Source of the DNA: Protea cynaroides | Lineage: Eukaryota; Streptophyta; Magnoliopsida; Proteales; Proteaceae | Length of the DNA stretch: 64,000 nt | Direction of reading: 5' to 3' | Assembly (NCBI GenBank): GCA_028583415.1 | Contig: CM053276.1 | Location: 7,098,663 to 7,162,662, forward strand | Part shown: one piece after another, positions 33,994-46,209 of the stretch | Layout of the letters: every line of letters begins with the position of its first letter | How positions within the stretch are numbered: the stretch's first letter is position 1 | Notes under the pieces: generated by a model | What the model was told of the DNA's origin: nothing | The model's database searches: none | The model's input: only the letters and a program-made list of their open reading frames with translations | Position numbers and translations under genes: made by a program

Positions 33994-36795
33994 TTTCCCT
34001 TAAGTGTTCTGATTGGATTTCTGGTGGTTTATCTGATCACTTTCATGGGCTTTCTTCTTTGTATTTGAATTTGTCTTTCTTTCCCTCCTACTTCATTATT
34101 TTTCTCTTTGGTGGCAGATACACTTCTTGAGAGTAAGAAATAAATGGCTCATGCAACATTGTATTCGATGAAAAACTGAATCTCTCATAGATGCAACATT
34201 TTTTTTTGTACTGCTTCTATATAGTAAGAGCAATCATAGTCTCCTTTCTCTTAAGGGTTCAAATTAGATCTCTATTCTTATCAGAATTGTGGTGTACATC
34301 AAATAGAAGAGAATGGTTCACAAGTAATGGTTAATTATGATAGCAATCTCACTTGATTTTGAATAATAATGGGAATGGGGTTTGATTCAAGATAAAATGA
34401 TTTTGTTTGTTGATTGAGTATGTCCATTAAAAGAGCTTTAGCTTGATTTGGCTTTAAACTTAAGGGCATATATTGGTCACTAGCATTGGAAGCATTATTT
34501 CCTCATGTGTGTTCATTCAAGAATGTCAAGAGGGTCTCAGATAGTGACTTTGCAAGTGTTGTGTTATTATTGCTGTTGTTTTATGAGTATTCTAGGACTA
34601 TGTGGAGTATTATTTTTTTGGGGCTGTTGCACCGTATAGAAATCCTCTCCTGCCTGAGTTTGGGCGGGAGAGTTAGCAGCCCGGATGGATGGCCGCCACC
34701 TGGCTCTCGGGTGGATCCGAGCCGACACCCGAGCCGACAGGTGTGTCAGCTCGGATGGAGGGCTAGGATCCACCTGAGTGCCAGGTGGCGGCCATCCATC
34801 TAGGCCGCCAACTCTCCGGCCCAAACTCAGGTGGGAGAGGATGTGGATCCTGTTGCACCAAGGAAAGAACATTAGAGTGGATTGAAGATTGCACTTGAAA
34901 AGAAGATATACTGGTTCAATTCTTGTTAACCATTGGTTAAAGGGAAACAAACCTAGCAAATCTTGCAATTATTAGTGAGAAAGTTGATGTTGATTATGCA
35001 TAGTTTAGTCCCTTATTTGGCAGTACTGTCTAAAAAAATTGTGTCTATTAAATAGTCTTTTTTTCTTTCCCTTCCAAAATAAAAGATACTAGATATTGAT
35101 GAAAGTAGAACAGAAGCTGTAAGATTGGATAAGATACAAGTATACAAGTCCAAAGTAAAAAAGAAAAAAAAAAAAAAAATTTCGCACAAGGATAAGGTTT
35201 TAGGTACAACTCTTACCTATAAGTATATCAACTCTCATGTCCTAAAGATTTTGATGGAACATCACATCCATTGTAATGAGAAGTTTGAGGGTGAAAAAGG
35301 AAAGGCCTTCCTTGATAAGATGATTGAACCTCTTAGGGCTATGATATTGAAAGTCAACCACCTGAATCACTGTTTGTTTATACAGTTGGGGAATAGGAAT
35401 GGGTTCTTTGTGTTATTGTAAGACAAAAGGAATCTGGCATATCGTTGACACCATTTGAACCCAAGAGAATTTGTAAAACACTGATATTAAACTCTGGCAC
35501 TTTCTTTCTGTCCTTGAAGACCCCATATTCCCAGAAGCATTATTATGAAAGTTAAACTTGATGCAGGTCCCCAATGTGTGAACCGGATATGAACTTCCAC
35601 AAGGGAAAGACTATTAAGAAGATACTCTTACTCTTGCATCTAATAGGAATTTCTGCAGCAATTTGCTGTTTCTAAAAGAGTGCAAAGTTATAACACTGAG
35701 AGCCTTTTTTTTTTTTTTTTCTTTTAATATGCTAGCTAATTATTTAGATGAAAATTGCATTAATTTTTTTGAAACTCTTTTTTAGTTTCCTTCATCTCAG
35801 TAAATCTTGTTGCAGATAAATCTATACCTATTGTGTGCAGACTGAGATGATGTCAAATACCATAGATGATTCCTTGGACAATGATGAGATTAAAGGTGGA
35901 ACTGAGTTAACAAATCCGGTAGGCCTTGCAATTGGTTTTTTAGGCCAACTAACATTTAGAATTAAAAAAAAGAAAAAAAAGAAAAAGGAGATTATGGTTT
36001 TTGGTTCATTTCTTTCTGAAATTTGCAAAGCTGTTACCTCAATTCGATGCTTAGTTAGGAACTGATATTTGCAAAATGTCAAGAAATTATGTTTAGATCA
36101 GTATAAGATATTTATGTTTGGAATTTCAGTCCAAAAAAATTTATCTCTTGACATTCTAACCCAAAGTATGAAATTTGGTCCTGGGTTCTAATTGGCTGCT
36201 GATACTATTAATTTGATTAAGAATAACTCTAGAATTTTAAATACATGAAGTGGGAGTTGGTGATTATCATTCTTCCAATTACCCAAACCCAGCTGGCCAG
36301 CTTACTTGTACAGAGTTGTTATTTGAGTACATAGTGCGGAGCTTATGTTATTTTACATGGATGTGTTATGGTTTTTTTATTTTTATTTCTATTTCTATTT
36401 TTGCCCTTTTTACAGCACTGCAATTAGACAATTTCTTCTATTTCTTACATTTTCTTCTTATGAGAGCACATAATACAATACTTGTCAAATGCCTTCTCTG
36501 GGACCTATGAGTACAAATAATTAATGGTTTTCTTGGTGTTGAATCCTTAATTCTGGTTGTAAAATATGTACCTTATTGGAGAAATTTCTTATCTGATGAT
36601 GAAGGCTGCAAATGATCTTCAAGATAATGAGTTGAAGCTGGGTCATATCACAATCGATACTGTTCTAAAGACAAAATTTGCCCCAATGGTGCAACCGGGA
36701 TGTATTGCAAATCTGGCTCCAAGATAAAACAGCTTCGGCTTCCTGCATTAAACCTACGCTAGTCTAATGCGCGTCTTCGAGTACTTCGGAGTAGT
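33784..36795 (+). pseudogene. VPS2/CHMP2-like ESCRT-III gene relic
   Basis: A first exon-like segment at 33784 (MNVFVKKTYSE, followed by GTTTGT) resembles the short first exon of plant VPS2.2/2.3. A second exon at 35841-35918 has an AG acceptor and GT donor, and encodes TEMMSNTIDDSLDNDE... and ELTNP, the CHMP2 segment usually ending ELTNQ. Near 36765 a frame gives ARLRVLRSS, like the family C-terminus. The long central coiled-coil exons and the VLDEIGV segment are not found, and two substitutions break the acidic block. Intact VPS2 acts in multivesicular-body sorting with VPS24 and VPS4. I judge it a relic. Exon 1 and the C-terminal match are weak on their own. Confidence 0.45.
34634..34849. 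mobile_element. GC-rich MULE-like MITE, 10-bp TSD
   Basis: 216 bp with a GC-rich near-palindromic structure (CCTGAGTTTGGGC ... GCCCAAACTCAGG; GGATGGCCGCCACCTGGC ... GCCAGGTGGCGGCCATCC). The perfect direct repeat CTGTTGCACC flanks it (34624-34633, 34850-34859). A 9-10 bp duplication suggests a Mutator-like source. It sits inside the VPS2-like relic. Confidence 0.85.
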
Positions 36796-36892
36796 GTTAA
36801 GGCAAATGCAGATGGTCGATAATGAAAAATAAATTTTATGTATAAATTTAAGAATATAATCGACAGTGGGACAACGTATGGTAAAGGTTATT

Positions 36893-36916
36893 AGAGAGGG
36901 AGAGAGAGAGAGAGCA
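36893..36916. repeat. (GA)n microsatellite
   Basis: A short GAGAGA run in the gene-poor region after the VPS2-like relic. Confidence 0.7.
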
Positions 36917-36997
36917 TTTAATTTCATAAATTTGTATCTAATTAAGGGTCCACCTTCCCTATTTATAGAATAGGATATGCCCTTTAAAGGTAGCCTT

Positions 36998-37310
36998 AGA
37001 TGTAGGTGTGTCCATTCATTCCAATGGCTCAGATCGTCAGATCCTGATTTGAGGGTTTAAGTCACCCCTTACCAAAGGATTTGTTCTATTGAACAGATGC
37101 ACCTATAAGATCTAACGACTTGGATTGTTCGATTCTAATCCGACCGTTGATATCGTACCTTTTCCCAAAGGATCTATTCCATTGAATGGATGTGCCCTTG
37201 CAATTTTAACGGCTTGGATTGATTGATCTCAATCCAAGAGTTTAGATCGAACCCCTTTGGTAAGAGTGTGTCTCTTTGAATAGTCATATCTATTCACCAA
37301 TGAATTCGGT
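36998..37310. repeat. Degenerate tandem repeat, about 90-100 bp units
   Basis: Two to three diverged units built on CAAAGGATYTRTTCYATTGAA followed by CTTGGATTG and a TAGATCGAACC-like end. Possibly part of a retroelement LTR that ends before the primer-binding-like site at 38089. Non-coding. Confidence 0.5.
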
Positions 37311-38088
37311 TTGGTTTGAGTCATCGGATGAACCGTATCTGACCCAACATAAACAAAAAATAAACCAACTCTTTAAAAATACATCTTGAGTTGACCCACA
37401 CCTGCGTCACGCCACAATACGACCGACTGAGCCCCATGTGCGCGCAGTGTGAAAAGCAACCTGAAACCAACCCGGACACAAGGGATGAGGGATACTTCCC
37501 TCCAAATTACCCTATCCCTTATAGTTCTCAAAACTATATATAAGATACCCTACAACCTCTTCACTTCCCATGTGGGACTAAAGAAAAAGACCAACCATAC
37601 TTGTGTCATCTTGAAGTATTGGGATCTAACCTTACTAGCTCCATTTCAACACCCTCTTAAACCACATACCATAAAAAGCAAAACCAAAAATAGCTCTATA
37701 TTTTGAAACTTTATTTTTACTTAAAATAATAATTAAATAAAATATAACAAAGACCAAATAGCAAACCGAATAAGATAACCGATTATGTAAAATAATAGAC
37801 TGAGTACACCGATTGACATAAGACCGATTAGGGACCTAGACCGATTGGACCGAATATAAACGAGTCAATGTCTCGCAAATTAAGACCGATTAGTTAAACA
37901 TGTCAATCACAATACAAGGTATTAAATTGGTGAGGACCAATTAGGCCCGACCGAGAACGACTCACTGACACCCCTACAGTATGGTTCAGGCAGCAGTAGC
38001 CCAATCCATTGGGACAATAGATTTTTCCAACCTAGTCTTCACTGTTCTACTTTTCTTGGCTTGCTAGCCTTTAGGTTGGCATCAAAAT

Positions 38089-38101
38089 GGTATCAAAGCC
38101 A
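38089..38101 (+). other. Primer-binding-site-like sequence
   Basis: TGGTATCAAAGCC, the Met-tRNA complement used by plant LTR elements, follows GGCATCAAAA. A short gag-like frame (GNENNSLPQVS...) follows at 38107, then stops. The 5' LTR boundaries were not resolved. A truncated element is likely. Confidence 0.35.
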
Positions 38102-38149
38102 TGATTGGAAATGAGAATAATTCTTTACCACAAGTAAGTAAATCTTTTA

Positions 38150-39467
38150 ATTTACAACATATTGCTGATTCATTAAAGTCCTTGACTGATCGAGTGACGA
38201 CAATGGAGCAACGACACAAACACAAAGTGTCTTTCCCAGAGTAGACATGAACATGAGCAAAAATATAAGTAATCAAACAATGAACAAGCGATAATATCCC
38301 GTAAAGCCAGAATAACGAGAACCACAATCATCCACAAAATAAGGGAGGGGGGGGGGGGATTGCATATATATACAAGTGCAATCGCAAATTTATAAATTTT
38401 GCTCATACTTATGGGCCAACTCAAGTAAAATAAATGCAAATAACATGGGTTTGGCAATTTTGTAATTCCAGCATTAGGATTAGGCTAAGTAAACCAACAA
38501 GTCCTAAGGTCCAATAGGCATTCTATTTTAAAAGAGGGGGTATACTTGGAAGGGGTGGATAAAAGAGGACACAATAGAATCTATTTAAAGATAGGGGTGA
38601 AATTAACTCAAAGAATAGAACTGTCTTCTTCAGCCTCTCGACCAAGAATCAGGGGTGGAAACTCAGCAAGGATTAAAGAAGTAGAATTCCTCAATTTAAG
38701 TCCCATTGACTTGGGGTTTCAGAGGAAGGATCACAACAACTATCGTCCGGTAATCACCTCAATGGATTAAAGATTTAGAGAAAGAAAACCATAGAAATTC
38801 TCCCCGGTGGATGTAGTAGTTGCAGGTTCTTCAGAGGGGCAGATCTAACTATCGAAGAACTAGTAAAACCAATAAAACATTTTCAATGTGAGATTCTGCT
38901 ACATAACTAGAATCTCGATTGGCAGTAGGAAAAAAAATCTGCTACTGGAAAGGAAATTGCTATCCAATTTGCTGCAACAGGTAATCGATCCTTGTTGCAA
39001 TGGATAGGAATCATTCCTTGCTGAAACAGGTAATCGATCTTTGCTGAAACACAATCGATCTCCAGAAAAATAGGATGATAAAAAAAAAAAAAAAGTGATG
39101 ATCCAAAATTCAGACCACTAAACTGGTGAACGTCTCACATGGCAATGCATACTAAAAATGGACAGAAACTGAGGTTGATGCATATGTGGATGTAATGGTT
39201 GAAGAGGTTGTAAAGGGGAACAAAACAAGAAGCACATTTAACAAGGTTGGGTGGAACAATATAAAGAAGAAACTGAAGGCACATAACATCTGATGAAGGG
39301 ATTTGGGATAGCAATATCAAAGTAAATAGGGCTACGAGTTTGGCCTTGACAACCCGAACCCGACCCTAACCCGCCGTAAAGCTTGATAGGGCTGGTTAGG
39401 GCCCAAAAAACAGCCAACCATGGTAGGGTTGGGCTTGGTTTTTAAGGTTTGATTTTTACAAATTGGA

Positions 39468-39469
<2 letters not shown>
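38150..39469. other. Gene-poor spacer
   Basis: No gene recognised. A G-run at 38345-38359 and repeated CAGGTAATCGATC words near 38980-39060 are visible. From about 39328 a GGGCTACGAG...ACCCGAACCCGACCC stretch looks like one end of a TIR element related to 51744-52223. Confidence 0.4.

Positions 39470-39547
<78 letters not shown>
39470..39547. repeat. (TA)n microsatellite
   Basis: About 39 uninterrupted TA units. Length may be unreliable in assemblies. Confidence 0.97.
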
Positions 39548-39550
<3 letters not shown>

Positions 39551-39602
39551 TCTAACCCTAACTTATAACTCCGAAACCTAATCGTAATTCGTAACCCTCA
39601 CC

Positions 39603-40228
39603 TAAGGGTGTCAACGGGCCGGTCCGGGCCGGTTTTGGTCCGGGCTGAATCGATGTCGGGTTTTATAAGCCCAGCCCAAAACATGTCCATTAAGAGTTCG
39701 GGCTGGGTTGGGATGCGCTGGACACAATAACTAACGGGCTGGTCCGGTGTCGGTTTGTTATCGGGTTGGGCTTATTGAGGTGATTTCGGACTGATTCGGT
39801 CCGGACCGGGCTTATCAAGCTTATCGGACCAATTTTATATGTAAGATATATTACCTATTTTATTATTTCTATCTATAAAATTAGCATCATTCCTTCTATA
39901 TGTATGTAATTCAATAAATTGTAACAATTAACATACTTTTTTCAACTATAGATTCATATAATCTTTCGGATCAAGAAGTGAACTATAACAGTGTAATATA
40001 ATCATCAAAATTTAAAACCATAAAAATTATGAAATTGGGGCCGGATGAACCTTACCGGTGTTCAGGCTAGTTAGGGCTTCTTAACAGGCCGGTCCGGTCT
40101 GGTTTCGGTCTGGGCTGAAACGGTGTCGGGCTTTACAAGCCGAGACCGAAACCTGTCCATTAAGGTTCGGGTTATTTCGGGCCGGCTCTGTCCGTGCTAC
40201 CGGGTCGGGCCCATTTTTGACACCCTTA
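39603..40228. mobile_element. hAT-like TIR element (family C), perfect 8-bp TSD
   Basis: 626 bp, TAAGGGTGTCAACGGG to TTTTTGACACCCTTA, flanked by CCCTCACC on both sides (39595-39602 and 40229-40236). Closely related to 32696-33335 by its ends and by the ACATGTCCATTAAG and GGACACAATAACTAACGG words. Non-coding. Confidence 0.9.
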
Positions 40229-40269
40229 CCCTCACCCTCACCGCCTCTACTCTCTGTCTCTCTTGGAGT

Positions 40270-41025
40270 CATTTCTCATCCTAGACTTGGAGACTCAGAT
40301 TTAAGGTTCTTTAGATCTCTATAGCTAAATGCAGCTTCTAGCATTGTATTGGCTTTTCACTCTGGCCACTCCGGAAAATGATTGAGCATAGCCCTCTCAT
40401 TTACCAGATAGGATAGTTCCTCGTCTAGCCATCTCACAAAGGCCTTTACATCAGATATCTCTGAGTATTTGGCATTCTCAACCTCCCTTGCCTAGAATCT
40501 GATAAACTCCCCATGTGTTTCTACATCTGATTTTATCCGTCATTAATGTGGTTCTCATGGTTAGAACAATTTGATATATTACTAATTGGGTCAGACAATC
40601 ATGCTAATTAGCTATGGCACTTATAGCTAAGAGATATGTAGAACAATTCTTGATTTCTCCGATCATCTCTTGTGCATTTGCAGGTCTTGGAAATCCTGGA
40701 ATGTTAGTTCTCTGATCCATTCTTGAGTACTTCCTAGTAAGTGAGCCGTAAAATTCCATGACCTCAGGTACTCTACAGATTTTTGTTGTAGAAAGCCCAT
40801 TTAAAGATTTTGAAGGTAGTGGTGGTGGAGGCGGCAATAGAGGTGGAAGTGGTGGAGCTTTGTTTCCATTTACTACTTCTGTTGAAGTTTCAGTGGGTGA
40901 ACTGGCCCCAGGAGGTGGCTTTTTTACCCTTGGCTATCGTTCTGTTATTGTGGATGCTAATTCTGGAGAATCTGGTCTTGCAAAAAGGTTTCCTGCTAGC
41001 GATTCTCTTGAGTTGATATGAGCTG
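40270..41025 (-). pseudogene. CHUP1-like pseudogene fragment
   Basis: Minus strand from about 41025: a basic/proline region (PRVKKPPPG, then PPLLPPPPPLPSK), then RVPEVMEFYGSLTRK, then MIGEIKNCSTYLLAI. After a stop-containing stretch of about 90 bp come SDVETHGEF, AFVRWLDEELSYLVNERA and NTMLEAAFSYRDLKNL down to about 40280. This order matches the C-terminal half of CHUP1 and its paralogues, which place chloroplasts on actin. Internal stops (after the WPE and GEFIRF segments) and a lost splice junction make it a pseudogene. No N-terminal part is found. Confidence 0.78.
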
Positions 41026-42003
41026 TTGGTTTTTGCTACATCGACGATGCATTTGTGTTGAAGTTGTTAGTGCCATCTGGGTTCTATAGCTTCCTCAAGA
41101 TCGCAAATTTACCTTCAGAACTTTGGGTTAATCCGACCCTTAATCAGGGTCAAACTGGTCCAACCCAACCCTGTAAGACCCGTACACCACGAACCCTGTC
41201 TAATCTTATGTTCTCATGTCGTGACCGGTCTTCCCATCATAACCAACACCAGTGAACCAATTGTATGAAGAAATCACAAGACCAGGTAAGCAACAAGTCA
41301 AATTTAGTTTGTGTGGTTAACTGTTTAAGTTTGTGTGGAAGCAACCAGTCAAAAACTAAAAACCAGTAAATTTAGTTTGTGTGGTCGACTGTATGATCGA
41401 CTAGTGAGTAGACCGCACAATGTGTGTAAGACCTGTATCGAACTAACCGGTCTTACCACCTTGAACCAGGTCTACATATCATGGTCGAGCCAAGTGGACC
41501 AAGTGCATGAAGAAATCCAAGACCTAGTATGAAATTTAACTCAAAAACAGTCAAAATGAGGGTAAGGTCGCATGCCTAAACAGGTAGGGTCGACCCCACC
41601 TCAACAGAAGTCCAACCCATGACTTTTTGGTCGTGGGGTCGCATGTTTTAAAACGTAGGTATCGGATTGTCCGACCCTACATTCGACCCTACGTCCGACC
41701 CTACGAAAATAGCAAAAATCGAAAGTTAGGAAACTTTCTTAATTCAAAAGGGGGTCTTTCCTAAACTCATTTGGACTTATTATGGGGGGTTTTCCTCTAT
41801 AAATAGGATATCCCTTAGCCTCTTTCACTCCTTTAGAACCCTAATTGAAAGTGAGAGAAAGAGAAGAGAAGGAAGAGAAGGAGAATTGAAGAAGAAGACC
41901 CTACTCTTGGGTAATTTTTTTTTACTGGTTCAAACATTCAAAGCAGATCAGACCAAATCCGAATCTCTAGGTTTACTCTCGATCGGACGGTAGTGGCTCG
42001 TGT
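41026..42003. other. Spacer with LTR-like promoter sequence
   Basis: No gene. CGACCCTACGTCCGACCCTACG-type words near 41680 precede a TATA-like CTATAAATAGGATAT at about 41797 and a GA-rich leader, which looks like an LTR or its remnant. Ends are unresolved. Confidence 0.35.
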
Positions 42004-42008
42004 CTATG

Positions 42009-44360
42009 TGTCACACCCCAATTCTGATCCAACCAGAATGGTGTGAGTGAACCGTCATTGAATCAACGGTTCACACCAGGATCTCGAATAGGCCGTGTCC
42101 ACTCGTACAAACCATTACACATAACCACAATCAGAATATAAATAATACAGCGGAAGTCTTTAAAATAGAATGAACTGAGAATCTATTGATAAATTTAGAT
42201 AAAATATCCAATCATTCAAATTCAAACATATAATATAATATCCTTACATCTATTTAGTCCAACTGAAAATAACTGAAATAAATAAATAAAACCAATCAAA
42301 GGTACACGCAGAAAGGGCACTCGCATGAAGCGTCATGCTCGTCCTCTCCTGCCTGTACATCCAACGCAGCAACACCACCATAAGCCGGAGCATTCATGTA
42401 GTCATCCACATTGTAACCTGCATCAACATCTAAAAACATGTATATATACAAAGGGTGAGCTCACAACTTAGCTCTGTAAGACAATCAGACAGTTTCACAA
42501 TATTATGCATGAGTAACAATCAATTTTATGCCGTGGTCTGATTTTAAGTTTGCAATGTGCTATAGAAAGGTTTGGTGGCCCCCGCACCTCTATACACGAG
42601 TGTGTGACACCTCATGGATCACACCCCTATTGACCCACATGCACCCATCATGGAATAGAGATAGAGCTAAGATACCCCCGTACCTCCCCTGATGCTTTAC
42701 CCATACCAGTACCTAAGCCCCTACTGGCCAGGGCTCGCAAACTGGGCTCGCAACTAACCAATCCTATATGTCATCAATATATGCCCTATCCCAGCACAAC
42801 CGTCTACGGCATAGAAATAGAGTTAAGGTATTCCCACATCTCCCCTGATGCCCTATTCGCAACTAACCCACTAGGATAGAAACATAACGCAGGTAGACCC
42901 TATCCCAACATAACTCCCTACGACATAGAGATAGAGCTAAAGCATCGTGGCCAGACCAGCATCAACCTCGAAGACCACAAAGCCAAATTACCATGGCCAA
43001 GCTAGCATCAACATCGGAGACCACAATACCACGATCTTCCCCTGATGCCCCACCCGTACCAAGCATGTTAAGATAGAATACTACAAAAATATGCTAGTGT
43101 GAGGAGCGATCCCAGGCCCATGCCCCACTCCACACACTAACGAAAACAATCACATGCTTAACAATCACATCCTATCAATGCATGAACAATAATAATAACT
43201 GAAAGTAAAGGACGGCATGTGAATATGCACAAACATCACATCATATATAATCAGGTTATTAACAACGATTTACTGTCCATTAATCATTAGGTTTAGGTCA
43301 GATTCCCTTACCTGACTCTCGTTTGATAGCTTGCTCCACGTCGCAAGACCCAAACGAAAAGTTACAAAATCCTACAATATTATTAGGGTTGCATTAGAAT
43401 ATTTTTCTTAGAGTTTCATGTTGGTCGGAAACCAACAAATTTACAAAATACCCTCACAGAGCTGACCGGTGGCATGTACCGGTCGCAGCTCTGTGGGGAA
43501 GACTGGCGATCGGTATGGTTAGCCGGTCCCCACAGACCAGCTTCCCGAGGGATACCGGTGGCAACATACCGGTCCCACTGTGTGCAACCGGTATAGTCGA
43601 CCGGTATGTCTCCGGAAGACCATTCATGGGTTTTTTTTTCGACTGCCGTCGATCATCCTCCATGGATTTCCAAGGTTTTTCCGATCCATTCTAAGTCTAA
43701 ACTTGGAGTTAGAGTTATCCCCAACTCATTCAAGTCTCGTTCCGATGAATATCATCTCGGAACTCGAATCTAGGGTTTGACGACAACTTAGGGTTTATTG
43801 GCCAATTAGGGTTTTAGATCAACACCTACTTTGCATGGTATTGATCCACTCACACAACTAACATAGGGTAAGAAGATTGATTCAAACACTTACCGTTGAC
43901 TGGCGTAGAGTGAGCTTCGTCAAACGGCAATGGCGGCACCTTCTTCTTCTTCCTAGCTTCCTCTCCTTTCCAACCTCCCTCTCTTCTCTAGAGTTTGTGA
44001 GAGACAATGGAAAGGATTTGAGGAGGTTTAAGGGTGTATTTATAGGCTAGAATTAGGGTTTAGTAACCCTATTAGAATTAAGAAAGTCTTAGGATTCGAA
44101 ATCAGGAAAGTGGGACCCTCAGAAGTCAATTTTCGGATTTTCGGATTTCCACATTCAGCTGCGTAGAGCTGCCCGGTCGACGGTACCAAGACCGGTACCA
44201 TCGACCGGTCAACATAAAATGATGATTATTTGACCCGTCTTTGATCCGATTTCGTACCTGTTTGTCATCCGCTCGTCCCGTCTGGCCCGGTGATGATCGA
44301 AAGACCTGCTACGACACAAAACCAAGGTTTAGACCGGGTTTACGGAGTACGGGTCTTACA
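42009..44360. mobile_element. Solo-LTR-like element (TG...CA, 5-bp TSD)
   Basis: 2,352 bp from TGTCACACCCCAATTCTG to TACGGGTCTTACA, with CTATG on both sides (42004-42008 and 44361-44365), a perfect 5-bp target duplication. It has the same layout as 18305-23125: CCCC start, a GCGGAAG motif about 120-150 bp in, AAAGGGTGAGC...CTC, a minisatellite, then a CCCTTACCTG segment. No gag-pol, PBS or purine tract. Best read as a solo LTR of a Tekay/Del-like Ty3 element. The family name is an inference. Confidence 0.75.
42640..43080. repeat. Minisatellite inside solo-LTR-like element
   Basis: Three degenerate units around CCCTATCCCA...GGCATAGAAATAGAG...TCCCCTGATGCC, and a separate pair of units of about 45 bp at 42946-43035 (ATGGCCAAGCTAGCATCAAC). 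It occupies the same place as the minisatellite at 18953-19440, though the unit sequence differs. Confidence 0.65.
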
Positions 44361-44484
44361 CTATGTTTCTCTATTTCAGTCCTGCCCATTATGTCAATAT
44401 CCATATGTGGTTAGCTCGATTGGTGACTTAAGAATTGTGAAGATGTTGGGTTTATCTACTAAGCACGGTCAGCATAAGGGGATC

Positions 44485-44985
44485 ATTGAACTGTGGTGGC
44501 AACCTCCATTACATGATTGGTGTAAATTAAATTCAGACGGTTTCAGCTTTGGAAACCTAGGGGCAGCGGGGGCTCGAGGAGTCATCAGATCGATATTGGT
44601 ATGGTTCTATTAGCTTATGCTGAATCATTAGGGGTGGCTACGAATTTTCTGGCTGAAATGAAAGGTGTTATGCTTGGCTTGATGTGTGCGGAACAGCTAG
44701 GGTATTCTAAAATATGGGTTGAATGTGATTCTTCTGCTACAGTAAAGTCCCTAATAACAGGAGAAGTTCCGTGATTCTTGCAACAAGAATGGAGAGCAAT
44801 TTACATAGCTCTCAATGGATGTTAGATCAGATACACTCATTGTTTTAGGGAGATCAATACAATGGCTGATATATTGGCAAAAAAAGGGGCTCATGACGGA
44901 TCCTCGTACCTATGGACGGAATGTCCGAATATTGTTGCTAGGGAGGCTGTTTGGGATGCTTCCCATAGACCTAGTTATCGATTTT
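44485..44985 (+). pseudogene. RNase H-like (RVT_3) fragment
   Basis: Frames give WWQPPLHDWCKLNSDG, then an AEMKGVMLGLMCAEQLG block and VECDSS, then MADILAKKGA near 44860: the order of a plant LINE-associated or retro-derived RNase H domain (Asp, Glu, Asp positions visible). At least two frameshifts (near 44605 and 44780) and a stop disrupt it. It begins just after the solo LTR at 44360. Confidence 0.75.
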
Positions 44986-44989
44986 TATA

Positions 44990-46209
44990 GTTTTATTTTG
45001 ACCCTGGATGACCCCTGCTGATTGCAATGCCGAAGGTATAGGGTCTTTTTATATTCTTTTAAATTCTTTCCCAATTAATCAAAGTTAATTTTTAACAAAA
45101 ACAAAAGTTGCCTTTGGCAACTATTTGGGAGAACAGTTCTTTTGTTCTTCTGTTCTGATAGAACAAAAAATCACAAAACATAAAAACTATTCCGAACAAT
45201 CAAAAACAATAAAAAATTGATTGGCAAATCCGATTTGTTCTAATGTTCTTAAACAACGAACCGGATGGTAACAACATCCCAGAACGAAAAAAATTTCAGA
45301 ACATGTGTGATAAACCCTACGTTCTAGAACACTTTTTAAAAGACAAAAACCCAAAACTGTACCCGATAAAACCTATTTGGCGTTGAGCAAAACTGAGTCC
45401 AAACCTCCTTTCTCGTTCAGCAAACCTATTACGTCCTTTCTTCCAGGTATGTCTCTCTTCCTCCCCTTCTCTTGCTATCTCTTTCCTTCTCCTTCTCTCG
45501 CTATCGTTATCTCTGTTACTATCTCTGGCGACCATTGCAGGTGCTTTCTCACAAATCTGTATGGATCTAGTTTTTAATGCTTCGCTATCGCTATCCTTTA
45601 TTTTCATGCTTCTCTTGCTCGTTTGGTATTATTAGAATGAATTTAGGAGACAATCTGCTATGAACCCTAGGAGAAGATTGGGCGTATCAGTTTCTGGGTT
45701 TTTCTATGAACTTGAAACGCAGCTTTGACGATTGTGTCCCATTGCGTCTCTTCTTGACTAGTTTTTGATACCCAGTTTTAAAACCCTAAACCTGTCTTTC
45801 GCTCTCTCTCCCGCACTGGGAGAAAATACAGTTTTAGCTCTCAGTTCTCCATTATAAAACCGCTTTGGAGTCGTTTTTGAGAGAAGGTAACATTCCGAAG
45901 CTTCAAACGCCGTAGTCGGTAATTTCTCTCTCTTTGTGTTGTTCAGTTAGCCCTTTTTTCCTCATTACTATCTGTCGTTGAATCATTTATAAAAGCAGTA
46001 GAATTTTGGTTTAAAAATTCCAATGAAACGTTCCTCCTTTATAATCCCCCGCCAATCTCTGCATCCTTCATTCTGATGCATAACATTAATGATTTCATTA
46101 AACCATAAAGGGTAGGTTTTTGTATTTGAGAGTGCATGAGATACACAGTTATTGTTTTTGTTTGTTTTTTTAATACCAACTATGGTGTACGTTTCTGTTG
46201 GCAGCAATC
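44990..46209. promoter_or_regulatory. RPF2 upstream region and leader
   Basis: 45110-45310 is AT-rich with repeated AGAACA words. From about 45380 pyrimidine-rich, CT-rich sequence typical of a housekeeping plant promoter/leader appears. A probable 5'-UTR intron runs from a GTAATT donor at about 45918 to a TTGGCAG acceptor at 46203, six bases before the ATG. No TATA box is convincing. Confidence 0.45.

Noticed and set aside
35125..35421. 98-residue plus-strand frame in the VPS2-like relic
   Set aside because: Starts in a poly-Lys A-run and does not match the missing VPS2 exons; no family assigned.
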